Source of the DNA: Dugong dugon
Lineage: Eukaryota; Chordata; Mammalia; Sirenia; Dugongidae
Direction: 5' to 3'
NCBI GenBank assembly: GCA_030035585.1
Contig: CM057482.1
Span: 8,109,001 to 8,173,000, forward strand
Length of the DNA stretch: 64,000 nucleotides
The notes under the pieces were generated by a model. That model searched no databases. It worked only from the letters and a program-made list of their open reading frames with translations, and was not told the DNA's origin. Positions 44,161-56,368 of this stretch are shown in pieces (within the stretch, counting starts at the first letter, position 1; each line of letters opens with the position of its first letter). A program made the translations under genes and the position numbers.

Positions 44161-44520
44161 GGAGTCCCTGGGTGTGGCACCCCTGGTGGTATAGTGGTTA
44201 AGAGCTTGGCTGCTAACTACAAGGTCAGCAGTTCGAATCCATCAGGTGCTCCTTGGAAGCTCTATCGGGCAGTCCTACTCTGTCCTGTAGGGTCACTATG
44301 AATCGGAAGCTACTCAACAGCAACTGGTTTGGTTTGGGTGTGGCAAACGGTTAATGTGCTGGGCTGCTAACTGAAGGGTTGGCGGTTTGAGTCCACCCAG
44401 AGGCGTCTAGGAAGAGACCTGACTATGTACTTCCGAAAAATCAGCCATTGAAAAGCCTGTGGAGCGCAGTTCTACTCTGACACACGTGGAGGCGCTATGG
44501 GTTGGAATCTACTCAGTGGC
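44161..44520 (+). repeat. Type B SINE interrupted by an AfroSINE
   Basis: 'ggagtccctgggtgtggca' opens the type B head. After the insertion it resumes 'caaacggttaatgtgctggg', 'agtccacccagaggcgtcta' and ends 'gttggaatctactcagtggc'. Confidence 0.9.
44180..44335 (+). repeat. AfroSINE type A nested in the type B SINE
   Basis: 'cccctggtggtatagtggtt' to 'caacagcaactggtttggtt', flanked by perfect gggtgtggca copies at 44170-44179 and 44336-44345, a target duplication of host-SINE sequence. Confidence 0.95.
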
Positions 44521-44534
44521 ATCTGGTGGTGTTG

Positions 44535-44640
44535 ATAGTGATTCTGGGCAGGGCCTGTCTTCTTTCTGAGCCTTGGTTTTTCTCATCTATAACAAGGGTT
44601 TGGACCTGATTGTCTCCAAGGGCCCTTTGCAGTTATGGGC
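44535..44640 (+). repeat. MIR fragment
   Basis: 'tagtgattctgggcagggcc', 'ctgagccttggtttttctca' and 'tctataacaagggtttggac' match the MIR core order. Confidence 0.7.
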
Positions 44641-45303
44641 CCGGACCCCACATTGTGGGGTTTGCAGAGAGAGGTTGCTCTGGAACTGCCTTTTGGGGGG
44701 TGGGTGTCCCTCCGGACATTGAAGTTGGAGGGTTGTCAGCCTCAACACTGTGAGGTAGGTACCCGGAGACGGTTTACTGCTTGGGCGTTTTCCTCCCCCG
44801 CCCTCTTTATAACCTGACACCTCCGGGTTGGCGCTGGGAGAATGACGCTTGCCCGCTCACCGTGCTGCCTGCACTGACACCCGCCATCTTTTTCTCCCCT
44901 TCCAGTGGGCTGCTGCCGGCTAACATCTGGGCTTGGTTCCTGGCCCCTTGACTGCTCGGCTGCCCACAAGTTCTGGCATCAACCTGTTGAAAATCGTGAG
45001 TCATCTCCATGTTTCTACTTTACAAGCAGCCACAGACCCCTGGGATGTCAGGGTTAGAGTCACAGGGGCCAGGACTTGCAGAATCCAGCTGGGCCTGCTT
45101 GATGGACCTTCGCCCTCACAGCCAGCCTCTCACACGCAGCTTCAGGGCCTCAGAGATGGCAGCTTGCCCCTCCAGACACAGCCTTTCTGTCCCCTTACAG
45201 TCATAATGGTTGCAGGGTCTTCTGACTCCGCCTTCCCGGAGCTTCTTTGTTGTACCACCAGAGCCAAACACACGGGCCCAGATTCTCTGCTTTTTCATCT
45301 CCG

Positions 45304-45700
45304 TTATAATAGCTAACAGTTCTAACAACCATTTATGGAGTACCTACAATGCATTAGGTATTGTGCTAAGTGCTTGGCACGGTTCTTATACCTCAGCCCT
45401 CCCAACAGCCTAGGAGGCAGGTATACCAGTTACCATCAAGTCCACTCTGACTCATGGTGACCCCCATGTGTGTCAGAGTAGAAATGTGCTCCATAGGGTT
45501 TTCAATGGCTGATTTTTCAAAAGTAGATCACCAGACCTTTCTCCTTAGGCACCTCTGGGTGGCCTCGAACCTCCAGCCTTTCGGTTAGCAGCATGTTAAC
45601 GAGTTGCACCACCCAGGGGCTCCCAGAGGGAGCTGTTTTCAGAGGCGAAGGCTGAGGGAAAGAAGGAGCCCCCGGGCCAGAGTCACACAGCTGGTGTGGT
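45304..45700 (-). repeat. MIR element (reverse), split by a SINE
   Basis: 'taatagctaacagttctaac', 'ggtattgtgctaagtgcttg' and 'cctaggaggcagg' form the first part; after the SINE at 45424-45625, 'ttttcagaggcgaaggctga' and 'gagtcacacagctggtgtgg' complete the antisense MIR. Confidence 0.85.
45424..45625 (-). repeat. Type B SINE inserted in MIR
   Basis: Full reverse copy from 'accagttaccatcaagtcca' to 'gttgcaccacccaggggctc'. Confidence 0.94.
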
Positions 45701-46560
45701 CTGGGGGACCCCTGGGTGGGGCTATCTCTTCGGTCCTCTTCAGCTTTCAGGATCCTGTAGCAAGACTGGGTTATTCACGTGTGTTATTTTCTACCCTCTA
45801 TTACACACTATCCCCGGGTATGGCCCTTCCCTCTGCGGGAACTTTAAAATGTTGCTTCTGCAGCACTTTGGCCTCCTGAGTTAGGGGAGGGCCTTGGTCC
45901 ATGCGGGGCGGAAATGTGCAGGGACAGCAAAAAGTGGGTGCTCAGTTTGGAGGCCGGCTTCTTGTCCTACTTCTTCTTCCACCTCTTGGGCGAGGGAGGG
46001 GCATGATAGCTGCCAGTGGTTTGAGGATTGCAGTTACAACTTAGTCCCTGACAACTTTGGGGTTTGGAGGCCTGAGGCGAGGGTTTGGAGATTTATTCAG
46101 TTTTGTTTTTGAAGACCTTTGTTTGGCCACTCCGTGGGATTTCTGTACCAAAGACAATCTCTAAGTAACCTCACTCTGTTTGGGGTTATTTTGTGTATTC
46201 TGTATTAGATACAGTTTTTTTTTTTTTTTAATGTTTAATTTTAGAATAGTTTTAGGTTTACAGAAAAGCTACAGAGATAGCACACATAGCTCTGTGCACC
46301 TGTCACTGGTGTTTCCACTCAATAGTCTTTTCATTAATTGAGATTTTCTTGCCACTACTTATTCTTAGTCAGATAAGAAAACAGGCAAGTCTTGGGGATT
46401 TTTAAAAAACATGGTGGCCAGTGGCTGCCTCCCATTCTTATGGGTTTTTAGTTTTCGTTAGGTGCCTCCAGTTTGACTTCACATGTATGTAGAGTTCTGG
46501 GCCGAGCCAAGCCAGGGGCAAAGGCAAAGCTAAGGTGAACATTGCCAGGATCCAGAACCA
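45701..46560. other. Mostly unassigned sequence with an L1-like scrap
   Basis: No gene is recognised. The stretch near 46237-46310 ('ttttagaatagttttaggtt', 'tacagaaaagctacagagat') resembles old L1M 3' sequence, as does 60437-60600. T-run at 46217-46229. Confidence 0.45.
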
Positions 46561-46799
46561 AGGCTCCAGAACAAGCGGAAGCCGGCTTCAGATCTGTGCT
46601 CTGAGGTGTGATAACCTTGTGCCCAGGCATGTTACCTCGGCCTCAGATTCCTTACATGGGCACCCATGACGAGTAGCTGCCCTTCTCTGAGCCTGTTCTT
46701 CACCAGAGAAAGGAGGGAGATGAGTTTACTCTGTAAGGTTGTTTTAAGGACAGATAAGAATTTGCTAAAGTCCATCTCACAGTTCTTGGAGACTTGTCC

Positions 46800-47005
46800 T
46801 TCAAGGATGGATTGACGCATCCCCTTCTTCCATGTCCTCCTGTGTCTGGCTGAATTCCCTCTAACTGAGCTCTTACTCCATTGTCTGAAGCCAACTCCTT
46901 TGTTTTTTAGACAGTGAGCCCCTTGAAGACAATTATGTTTCATCCTTCCTTGTACCTCAGGGCCCCCAGCCTCAGTAAACATTTGTTAAATGAACCCAAC
47001 AAAGG
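46800..47005 (+). repeat. L2 LINE 3' end
   Basis: 'tttagacagtgagccccttg', 'catccttccttgtacctcag' and 'cagtaaacatttgttaaatg' match the L2 3' end order. Confidence 0.75.
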
Positions 47006-47065
47006 AATTTCCTTCTTCCACTTTCTGATCCAAGCCAACCTTTTGAAGAGTGATGAATTAACTGG

Positions 47066-47249
47066 TGCTAACCAAAAGGTCGGAGGTTCAAATCTACCAG
47101 CTGCTCTGTGGAGAAAGATGTGGCAGTCTGTTTCCATGAAGATTACAGCCTTGGAAACCCTATGGAGCAGTTCTACTCTGTCCTATAGGGTTGCTATGAG
47201 TCGGAATTGACTTGACGGCAATGGGTTTGGTTTTGGTTTTTTTTGCTGA
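47066..47249 (+). repeat. AfroSINE, longer-body variant, 5'-truncated
   Basis: Starts 'ggtgctaaccaaaaggtcgg' and includes 'gagaaagatgtggcagtctg' and 'gagtcggaattgacttgacg', with a G/T-rich tail. Confidence 0.93.
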
Positions 47250-48390
47250 TGAATACTTGAGCAAACCCAGAAGTGGCCACAGGGGGAAGACTGATCTCTA
47301 ATTACAAGCTTTCAGATGAAAAGAGAAGGGTAGGTGTTTCCTTGTCTTTTGTGGGCTTCAGAAGCCCTCCCCTCTGGGGTCTTCAATTATCTGAAGTAAT
47401 AGAAGAGAGCTGTTGGCAGGGAGGATGCTGGGTGACCATCTAAACAATTTTACATTCTTTCCTATAACACAGGTATTGTTTGTATTTCTTTAAAACATCC
47501 TTTTTCTTAAATAAAAATTGCACGGTAATTTACAGCCTCCTTGACATTTAAAAAAAAAATAAAAAAGGAAGGATGAAAGTATATGAAAACAGAGAGCGTC
47601 TTCTCCCATTGTCTCACTCGAGGCGCTGGTCAATGTCTCCAGCCTTTTGTGGGCCTTCGTTACAGGTGTTAGGGTTGCCGGACGGACTACCTCCCCCTCT
47701 TAAGTGCCGGATTGCACTTAAAAAAATTCATAATTATGGTAAGCGTAAATTTCAGGAGACTAGGAGGCACAGATGCAGGCCTTTTTCTCCTTCAGATGCA
47801 GTGTAAACGGTATTCACATACTCACTGTATTGCCATCCTGGCTCCCTGCCTCAGCCTCCTGGAGAAGCATCAGTCCTCCAGAATGTCCCAGCCCCAGAGC
47901 CAGCCTTGCTCACAGGCAGGAGAGGGGCGGCGCGGGGATCACAGAGGGATTTTGACTGCAGATGGTGGCTGAAGTCCTCTTACATACATACCCCAGTTCC
48001 ACCAAATGGGGGTGTTCTGACCTATTTTATTGCTTTTCCTCATCTGAAATTATGGGTCTGTGGTGACATCCAATCACCATTCTGTCCCTCATTCGGGACC
48101 CTGAGAGGTGTCTTTCTCCCTATTTTTAAGAAATAAAGTAAAAAAAAACCCACAATGAAAAAGCTTGATTCCTTATTAGAGGGATGACTGGCTTCGACTT
48201 TACAGGTTTTCCCTCATTCTCTGCCCTTGCACAGAGAGATCTCACGTTCCTTGGGAACGATGGACAGATGAGTCCCGTTTGCTTTTGTAAGAAGGAAAAG
48301 TATTGTCATGGTGGTGTCAGGACTGTATAGAGGATTGTGCAGGGTCTCATGACCCTGTGTGTGTGAGAAAGTGTATGTTTTTAACAAAAA
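47250..48390. other. Unassigned sequence
   Basis: No gene or repeat recognised. Short frames near 47573-47972 overlap one another. An A-rich run lies at 47550-47566. Confidence 0.45.
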
Positions 48391-48682
48391 TAATAGTATA
48401 ATATTGTTCTGTGTACTGCTTTTTTCAATTTAATATACCTCGGACATCTATTCTATGTTAATTAATACAGACATAGCTAACCTGTATTTGATGACTGCGT
48501 TTTCTTTCTTTATGCTATTTGTTATTTAATGATTCAGTCCCCGGTTGCTGGGCCTCTTCCTCCCCACCCCGCTTTTGTTTTGTTTGTTTGTTTAAATATT
48601 GCAACGAGCATCGTTGTGACACTTAATTGTAGACCAGTGTGGGCATGTCTGTAGAATTTCAAGGTCTAAGGATATGGTCCTT
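48391..48682 (-). mobile_element. Ancient LINE-1 fragment
   Basis: 'aatagtataatattgttctg', 'tttttcaatttaatatacct' and 'ttgcaacgagcatcgttgtg' resemble the antisense ORF2 3' region of old L1M elements. It forms the target into which the full-length L1 inserted. Confidence 0.55.
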
Positions 48683-49729
48683 CATAAATCCCCCTTTTAT
48701 TTTATTTTTTTTCCACTTTTTTATTTTTATTTCTTTGTTTATTGTTGTAGTTTAAATGAAGTTTACATTTCAAGTTAGTATCCCATACAAAAATTTATAC
48801 GTACGTTGTTATGTGACCCTAATTCCTCTCCCCATAATGTGACAGCACACTCCTCCTTTCCACCCCTGATTCCCCATGTCCATTCAACCAGCTCCTAACC
48901 CTCTCTGCCTTCCCACCTCCCCTCTGGACAAAAGCTGCCCATTTGGTCTCTTGTATCTACTTGAGCTAAGAGGCACACTCCTCATGAGTATCACTTTATG
49001 TCCCACAGTCCAGTCCAATCCCTGTCTGAAGAGTTGGCCTCGGAAATTGTTTTAGTTCTGAGCTGATAGAGAATCCAGGGGCTGTGCTTTCTGGGGTTCC
49101 TCCAGTCTCAGTCAGACCATTAAGCCAGGTCTTCTTACTAGAATTTGAGTTCTGCATCCCACCTTTCTCCTGCTCCATCCAGGACTCTCTGTTGTGTTCC
49201 CCATCAGGGCAGTTATTGGTGGTAGCCAGGCACCATCTAGTTCTTCTGGTCTCAGGCTGATGAAGTCTCTGGTTTCTGTGGCCCTTTGTGTCTCTTGGGC
49301 TAATACTTTGTGTCTTTGGTGTTCTTCATTCTCCTTTACTCCATGTGGTTGGGAGCCATTGGTGCATCTTAGATGGCCACTTGCAAACCTTTAAAATCCC
49401 AGACACCACTCACCAAAGTACGATGCAGAACATTTTCTCAATTAGCTTTGTTATGCCAGTTGACCTAGATGTCCCCTGAAAGCATGGTCCACAGACTCCT
49501 ACCACTCTGTCCCTTAAAGTGTTTAATTGTATTCAGGAAACTTCTTAGCTTTGGTTCAGTCCACTTGTGCTGACTTCCCCTGTAGTGTGTGCTGTCCTTC
49601 CCTTCATCTAAGTTAATTATTATCTACTATCTAGTTAGTAAATACCCATCTCCCACCCTCCCCACCCATATAACCATCAAAGAGTATTTTCTTGAGTTTA
49701 AACCTTTACTTGAGTTCTTATAATAATGG

Positions 49730-52700
49730 TCTTGTACAATATTTGTCCTTCTGTGGCTGATGAAATTTCACTCAGCATAATGAGTTCCAGCTTCCTCCAT
49801 GTTATGTTTCACAGATCCATTGTTGTTCTTTATCCTTGCGTAGTATTCCATTGTGTGGATAGACCAGAATTTGTTTATCCTTTTGTCCACTGATGGGCAC
49901 CTAGGTTGTTTCCATCTTTTTGCTGTTGTGAACAGTGCTGCAGTGAACATGGGTGTGCATACATCTATTCGTGTTATGGCTCATTTATTTCTCTAGGATA
50001 TATTCCAAGGAGTGGGATAGCTGGATCGTATGGTACTTCTATTTCTGGCTTTTTAAGGAAGTGCCAAAGCAATTTCGAAAGTGGTTGTACCATTTTACAT
50101 TCCCACCAACAGTGTATAAGTGTTCCAGTCTCTCCACAACCTCTCAAGCATTTATTATTTTGGGTTTCTTGGATTAATGCTAGCCTTGTTGGGGTGAGAT
50201 GATATCTCATTACAGTTTTGATCTGCATTTCTCTAATGGCTAATGATCATGATCATTTCTTCATGTGTCTGTTAGCCACCTGAATATCGTCTTTGGAAAA
50301 GTGCTTGTTCATATCCTTTGCCCATTTTTTAACTGGGTTCTTTGTCTTTTTGTGGTTGAGTCTTTGCAGTATCTTGTAGATTTTAGAAATTAGACGCCGA
50401 TCAGATTTGTCGTAGCCAATTTTTTTTCCCCCAGTCTGTAGGTTGTCTTTTGACTCTCTTCGTGAGGTCTTTTGATGAGCATAAGTGTTTGATTTTTAGG
50501 AGCTCCCATTTATCTAGTCTCTCTTTTGGTGCTTGTGCATTGTTACTTATGGTTTGTATTGTGTTTGTGCCACGTATTTGGGCTCCTAGCGTTGTCCCTA
50601 TTTTTTCTTCCATGATCTTTATCGTTTTCGATTTTGTATTTAAGTCTTTGATCCATTTTGAGTTAGTTTTTGTACGTGGTGTGAGGTATGAGTCTTGTGT
50701 CAGTTTTTTGCGGATGGATATCCAGTTATGCCAGCACCATTTGTTAAAGAGACTGTCTTTTCCCCAGTTAATGGACTTTGGGACTTTGTCAAATATCAGC
50801 TATTCATAGGTGGATGAATTTATGTCTCGATTCTCAATTCTGTTCCATTGGTCTCTGTATCTGTTATTGTACCCATACCAGGCTGTTTTGACTACCATGG
50901 CGGTATAATAGTTTCTAAAATCAGGTAATGTGAGGCCTCCCACTTTGTTCTTCTTCTTGAGTGATGCTTTACTTATCCGGGGCCTCTTCCCTTTCCATAC
51001 AAAATTGGTGATTTGTATCTCCATCTCATTAAAAAATGCCATTGGAATTTGGATCGGGATTGCATTGTATCTGTAGATCGCTTTGGGTAGAACTGACATT
51101 TTCACAATGTTGAGTCTTCCTATCCGTGAACAAGGTATGTTTTTCCAGTTACGCAGGTATCTTTTGGTTTCTTGCAGTAGTGCCTTGTAGTTTTCATTGT
51201 ACAGGTCTTTTACATCTCTGGTTAGATTTATTCCTAAGTGTTTTATCTTCTTAGGGGTTATTGTAAGTGGTATTGATTTGGTGATTTCCTCTTCAAGGTT
51301 CCCTTTGTTGGTGTAAAGGAATCCAACTGATTTTTGTCTGTTTATCTTGTATCCTGAAACTTTGCTGAAGTCTTCTATTAGTTCCAGTAGTTTTCCTGTG
51401 GATTCTTCGTGATTTTCTGTGTATAAGATCATATCATCTGCAAATAGAGATACTTTGACTTCTTCCCTACCAATTTGGATGCCCTTTATTTCTTTTTCAA
51501 GCCTAATTGCTCTGGCTAGGACCTCCAGCACAGTTTTGAATAAGAGTAGTGATAAATAGCATCCTTGATTTCTTCCCGTTTTCAAGGGGAATGTTTTCGA
51601 CTCTCTCCATTTAGGATGATGTTGGCTTCGGCTTTGCATATATGCCCTTTATTATGTCGAGGAATTTCCCTTCTATTCCTATTTTGTTGAGAGTTTTTAT
51701 CATGAATAGTTGTTGGACTTTGTCAAAGGCCTTTTCTGTATCAATTGATAAGATCATGTGGTTCTTATCTTTTGTTTTATTTATGTGGTGGATTACACTG
51801 ATTGTTTTTCTAATGTTGAACCAACCCTGCATACCTGGTATAAATCCCTCTTGATCATGGTGAATTATTTTTTTTGATATGTTGCTGAATTCTATCAGCT
51901 AGAATTTTGTTGAGGATTTTTGCATCAATGTTCATGAAGGATATTGGTCTATAATTTTCTTTTTTTGTGGTGTCTTTACCTGGTTTTGGTATCAGGGTTA
52001 TGCTGGCTTCATAGAATGAGTTTGGGAGTATTCCATCCTTTTCTGTGCTCTGAAATACCTTTAGTAGTAATGATGTTACCTCTTCTCTGACAGTTTGGTA
52101 GAATTCTCCAGTGAAGCCATCCGGGCCAGGGCTTTTTTTTTTGTTGGGAGTTTTTTAATCACCTCTTCTTTTGTTATGGGTTTATTTAGTTGTTCTACCT
52201 CTGTCTGTGTTAGTTTAGGTAGGTAGTGAGTTTCTAGAAATTCGTCCATTTCCTCTAGGTTTTCAAATTTGTTAGAGTACAATTTTTCATAGTATTCTGT
52301 CTTTTAATTTCAGTTGGGTCTGTTGGTGGTATCACCCATCTCATTTCTCATACAGCTTATCTGCTTCCTCTCCTGTTTTTTCTCTTTTTTTTTTTTTTTT
52401 GTCAGTTTGGCCAGTGGTTTATCAATTTTGTTGATCTTTTCAAAGAACCAGCGTTTGGTCTTGTTAAGTCTTTCAAATGTTTTTCTATTCTCTATTTCAT
52501 TTAATTCTGCTCTAATTCTTATTATTTTCTTTCTTCTGGCGCCTGAGGGCTTCTTTTGCTGCTCTGTTTCTACTTGTTCCAGTTATAGGGTTAATGCTTT
52601 GATTATGGCTGTTTCTTCTTTTTGGATGTGTGCATTTATTGCTATAAACTGACCTCTGAGCACTGCTTTTGCTGTGTCTCAAAGGTTCTGGTCGGGTGTG

Positions 52701-53537
52701 TTTTCATTCTTCTTTGATTCTGTGAATTTCTTTATTCCATCCTTAATTTCTTCTATAACCCAGTAGTTTCTGAGCAAGGTGTTGTTCAGTTTCCATGTGT
52801 TTGATTTTTTTTTTCCTTGCTTTTTCCGTTATTTATTTCTACTTTTATCGCTTTATGGTGAGAAAAGATGCTTTGTAATATTTTGATGTTTTAGGTTTTG
52901 TTAAGGCTTGCTTTATGGCCTAATATGTGGTCTATTCTGGATAACGTTGTGCATTGGAAAAGAAGATATACTTGGCTGCTGTTGGGTGGAGTGTTTGGTA
53001 TATGTCTGTGAGCTCAAGTTGGTTGATTGTAGCATTTAGCTCTTCCGTGTCTTTGTTGAGCTTCTTTGTGGATATTTTGTCCCTCACCGAAAGTGGTGTG
53101 TTGAAGTCTCCTACTACTATTGTGGAGTTGTCTATCTCTCTTTTCAGTGCTGTTGGAGTTTGTTTTATGTATTTTGGAGGTATGTCATTGGGTGCGTAAA
53201 TATTTATTATAGTTATGTCCTCTTGGTGTATTGACCCTTTAATTATTATATAGTGTCCTTCCTTATTCTTTGTGGTGGATTTTACTTTAATGTCTGTTTT
53301 TTCAGAGATTACTATTGCCACTCCTGCTCTTTTTGGTGTGTTGTTTGCTTGATATATTTTTTCCATCCTTTGAGTTTTAGTTTGTTTGTGTCTTTAAGTC
53401 TAAGGTGTGTGTCTTGTAGGCAGCATATAGATGGATCATGTTTTTTTATCCAGTCTGCCACTCTGTCTCTTTATTGGTGCATTTAGTCCATTTACATTCA
53501 GCATAATTATTGATAGGTATGAGTTTAGTGCTGTCAT
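49730..53537 (-). pseudogene. L1 ORF2 pseudogene (endonuclease / reverse transcriptase)
   Basis: ORF2 starts MTALNSYLSIIMLNVNGLN at 53537 and breaks within about 35 codons. The endonuclease domain is open at 53366-52932 with 'INIYAPND' and 'VVGDFNTPLS'. The reverse transcriptase is split between 51832-51611 ('[12 protein letters not shown]', motif A) and 51639-50800 ('[12 protein letters not shown]', the catalytic FADD). The C-terminal region follows at 50228-49768 ('[20 protein letters not shown]', 'WSIHTMEYY'). Total span matches the usual ~1,270-codon ORF2p. At least five frame breaks make it nonfunctional. Confidence 0.94.
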
Positions 53538-53939
53538 TTTGATGTCTTTTTTTTTGTGTTGTTTACAGTTTCTTTATTCCACTTAACTCTGTACTGAGTC
53601 ATTTCTCTTTATGTATTTTCTTTTCATCTTTTTCATTGTTGTTGATTTTGTATATGCTGAGTCTTTATATTTTTCTAGCTTTTATTTTGACTTGTAGGAT
53701 TGTTAGTTTCCTTTGTGGTTACCTTAATATTTACCCCTATTTTTCTAAGTTTATACCAGTCTTTTAATTCTTTATATTGCCTTGACTTCTCCTTATGAAA
53801 AATTTATGTCTACATTAAGTCCCTCTTTTTTGTTTTAATGTTGTTATCTTTTACATATTGGTATGTGTTTCCCTGTTTTCAGTGTTTTAGCTTTGGTTCA
53901 TTTTTGTGACTTCCCTGTCTGGGTTGACATCTGTTTGCT

Positions 53940-54914
53940 CTGTCTTGTGTTCTGGTCTTTGGTTGTTATCTGATGTTACTGATTTTCTAACTGGAGGACT
54001 CCCTTTATTATTTCTTGTAATTTTGGTTTGGTTTTTGCAAATTCCCTAACCTTCTGTTTATCTGGAAATGCCCTAATTTTGCCATCATATTTGAGAGACA
54101 GTTTTGTTGGCTATATAATTTTTGGCTGGCAGTTTTTTTCCTTTAAGGCTTTATATATGTCATCACATCGCTTTCTTGCCTGCGTGGTTTCTGCTGAGTA
54201 GTCCGAGCTTATCCTTATTGACTCTCCTTTGTAGATGACTTTTTGTTTATCCGTAGCCACTCTTAAAATTCTCTCTTTATTTTTGGTTTTGGCGAGTTTG
54301 ATTTTAATATGTCTTGGTGACTTTCTTTTGGGATCTACCTTCTGTGGGGTTCAATGAGCATCTTGGATAGATATCTTGTCATCTTTCATGATAGCAGGGA
54401 ATTTTTCTGCCAACAAATCTTCCACAATTCTCTGTATATTTTCTGTTATCCCCCCCTGTTCTGGTACTCCAGTCACTAGTAGGTTATTCCTCTTGATAGA
54501 ATCCCACATAATTCTTAGGGTTTCTTCAATTTTTTAAATCCTTTTATCTGATTTTTCCTCAAATAAGTTGTCAAGTGCTTTATATTCAGTCTCACTAATT
54601 CTGACTCCGTTGCCTCAATTCTGCTCCTGTGACTTTCTATTGAGCTGTCTAATTCTGAAATTTTATTGTTAATCTTCTGGATTTCTGATTGCTGTCTCTG
54701 TATGGATTTTTGCAGCCTGTTAACTTTGTCATTATGCTCTTCTCTAATCTTTTTAATTTATTGTGTGTTCTGTGTTTTGCTTAATTTCCTTTCTAATCTC
54801 TTGAAGAGTTCTGTATATTAATCTTTTGTATTCTGCCTCTGGTAATTCCAAGAAATTTTCCTCCTCTGGAAAATTTCTAGATTCTTTATTTTGGGAACTT
54901 GCTGAAGCCATCAT
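53940..54914 (-). pseudogene. L1 ORF1 pseudogene
   Basis: It starts MMASASSQNKESRNFPEE at 54914, followed by a region with heptad-like 'EYKRLIYRTLQEIRKEIKQ'. A TAA at codon 54 (54755-54753) ends the frame. Downstream, in broken frames, the C-terminal domain is visible as 'SPRHIKIKLAK', 'KERILRVA', 'YKGESIRISSDYSAET' and 'ALKEKNCQPK'. ORF1p is the trimeric RNA-binding chaperone of the L1 particle; this copy cannot make it. Confidence 0.88.
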
Positions 54915-55059
54915 GGATTGCCTCTTTATGTGATTTGATATTGACTTTTGTCTCTGAGCTATTGATAAATTGTTATATTTATTTTTTTCATGTTTGCTTA
55001 CTGTGTCCTAGCTTCTTGGTTTTTTTTTTTATATTCCCAAGTAGGCTGCTCATATGAGT

Positions 55060-56350
55060 TAGTTTGATTATTGGCACCTTTGAAGCTCTAATGTCGTTTC
55101 AGTGGGTGGTTAGATCTGTTACTAGGTATGTGAGCTCAGGAGTCCGCCCACTCCTCCTCTATGGATTCAGCTCAGGTGCCCAGGTAGATGGCCACCAAGT
55201 GTGTCATGCAGGCTTTCACCTACAGTCCTAGACAGGCATGGATGATTCGTGTAGGCACAAGCATCTGGCTGCAGCTGGGGGACACACTCTGAGCAAGGCA
55301 GGGGGCCAGCGGCCACCCCTGAGTGCCCAGGAGTAAGGTGTGCCCTTCTTCCCTAGAACACGTAGGTGGGTCGGTTTTACAGTCGGACTATGAGCACCCA
55401 GTGTTGTTGGCTGTAAGGACTGGGGGGGGGGGGCACCTCTTATTCGTGGGCCCCTATCGTAGGTGGCTAGGTGGCATGGGTGGAGCCACCAGTCCTCAGG
55501 CCCCTGATGTGTGTAGGTGAAGACCCTGCTTAATGGGCAGAGCAGAGTCGAATGTTACAAACCTGCCACTTCACAGCTGAAACAGATGAATTTAGAGTTT
55601 AGGTATTATACCCTGTTGTACTGCGATAATGAGGGCCTACGCTGTTGAAATGGGCCCACACAAGTCTATGCAGGGGGAAAGGCAGTCAAAGTCCGTGGAT
55701 CCCTTATGCCTGTGTCTAGGCAAAGCAGCTGTGGCTACGCTGAATTCCTGGATCAGGGGAGCCGGCAGTTTATTTTTTCCCCCTCTTTGTTAATTTGTTC
55801 ACTCTCCAAGGCCAGGAGGGTGGTTCAGGGCATATGATGGATCCTCCTTCTGGCCCAGGGGACTTGGCAATTGCTGAAGCCTGTCCGGGATCCAGTGCAG
55901 AGCAGAGAGTGGGGAGGTAAATGAGAAAGAGGGTTTTCCTTGAGGGAGGTGATTTTGACCCGGATGGTAGGCCAGACGCAAATACTTATCTTTTGATAAT
56001 GGAAGGCTGCTTCTCAGTGGTTCTGCGTGGCCGAGTAGACTCTGAGCCGCTGGGTCTCTCCCTGTGCGGAATATGCGTCCCGAATTCCGATGCTTGCCTG
56101 CCACACCGCTCACCCCTGAGCTGATCAGGCCTGCAGGGCTCAGGCTCTTGCCGGTCAGGTGTGGGACCTCCTTGCTGCTTCCGAACCATCTCTCCCTCCC
56201 CCGCCACTCAGTCTGGTTCTTCAACTTTGCCTTTGATGTTCAGGGCTCCCAGATTGTCATATATAATCGAATCACTAGGTTTTTCGGGTCTTTGTTGTAA
56301 GACGGTCCACCGGAAGCGTCTGACTACTACTCCATCTCGGCCCCGCCCCT
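55060..56350 (-). promoter_or_regulatory. L1 5' UTR / internal promoter region
   Basis: GC-richer than its surroundings and lying upstream of ORF1 in the L1 sense direction. The first bases after the 5' end contain 'ccgagatgg', the expected place of a YY1-type site in L1 promoters. A G-run of about 12 lies at 55421-55433 on the + strand. Promoter activity is inferred from position only. Confidence 0.7.
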
Positions 56351-56368
56351 CATAAATTCCCCTTTTAA

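Larger units (their letters stand above)
48700..56350 (-). mobile_element. Full-length LINE-1, inactivated, with target-site duplication
   Basis: The element spans about 7.65 kb. On the - strand it starts 'aggggcggggccgagatgg' (close to the usual L1 5' terminus with its YY1-type motif), followed by a GC-rich 5' UTR, ORF1 from 54914, ORF2 from 53537, a roughly 1 kb 3' UTR and a poly-A seen as T-runs near 48700-48720. Flanking repeats cataaatcccccttttat (48683-48700) and cataaattccccttttaa (56351-56368) match at 16 of 18 positions. ORF1 and ORF2 both contain stops and frameshifts, so it is a retrotransposition-dead copy. Which segments of the 3' UTR are unusual is not evident here; it lacks the obvious 318 bp repeats of the copy at 6.4 kb. 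Confidence 0.95.
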
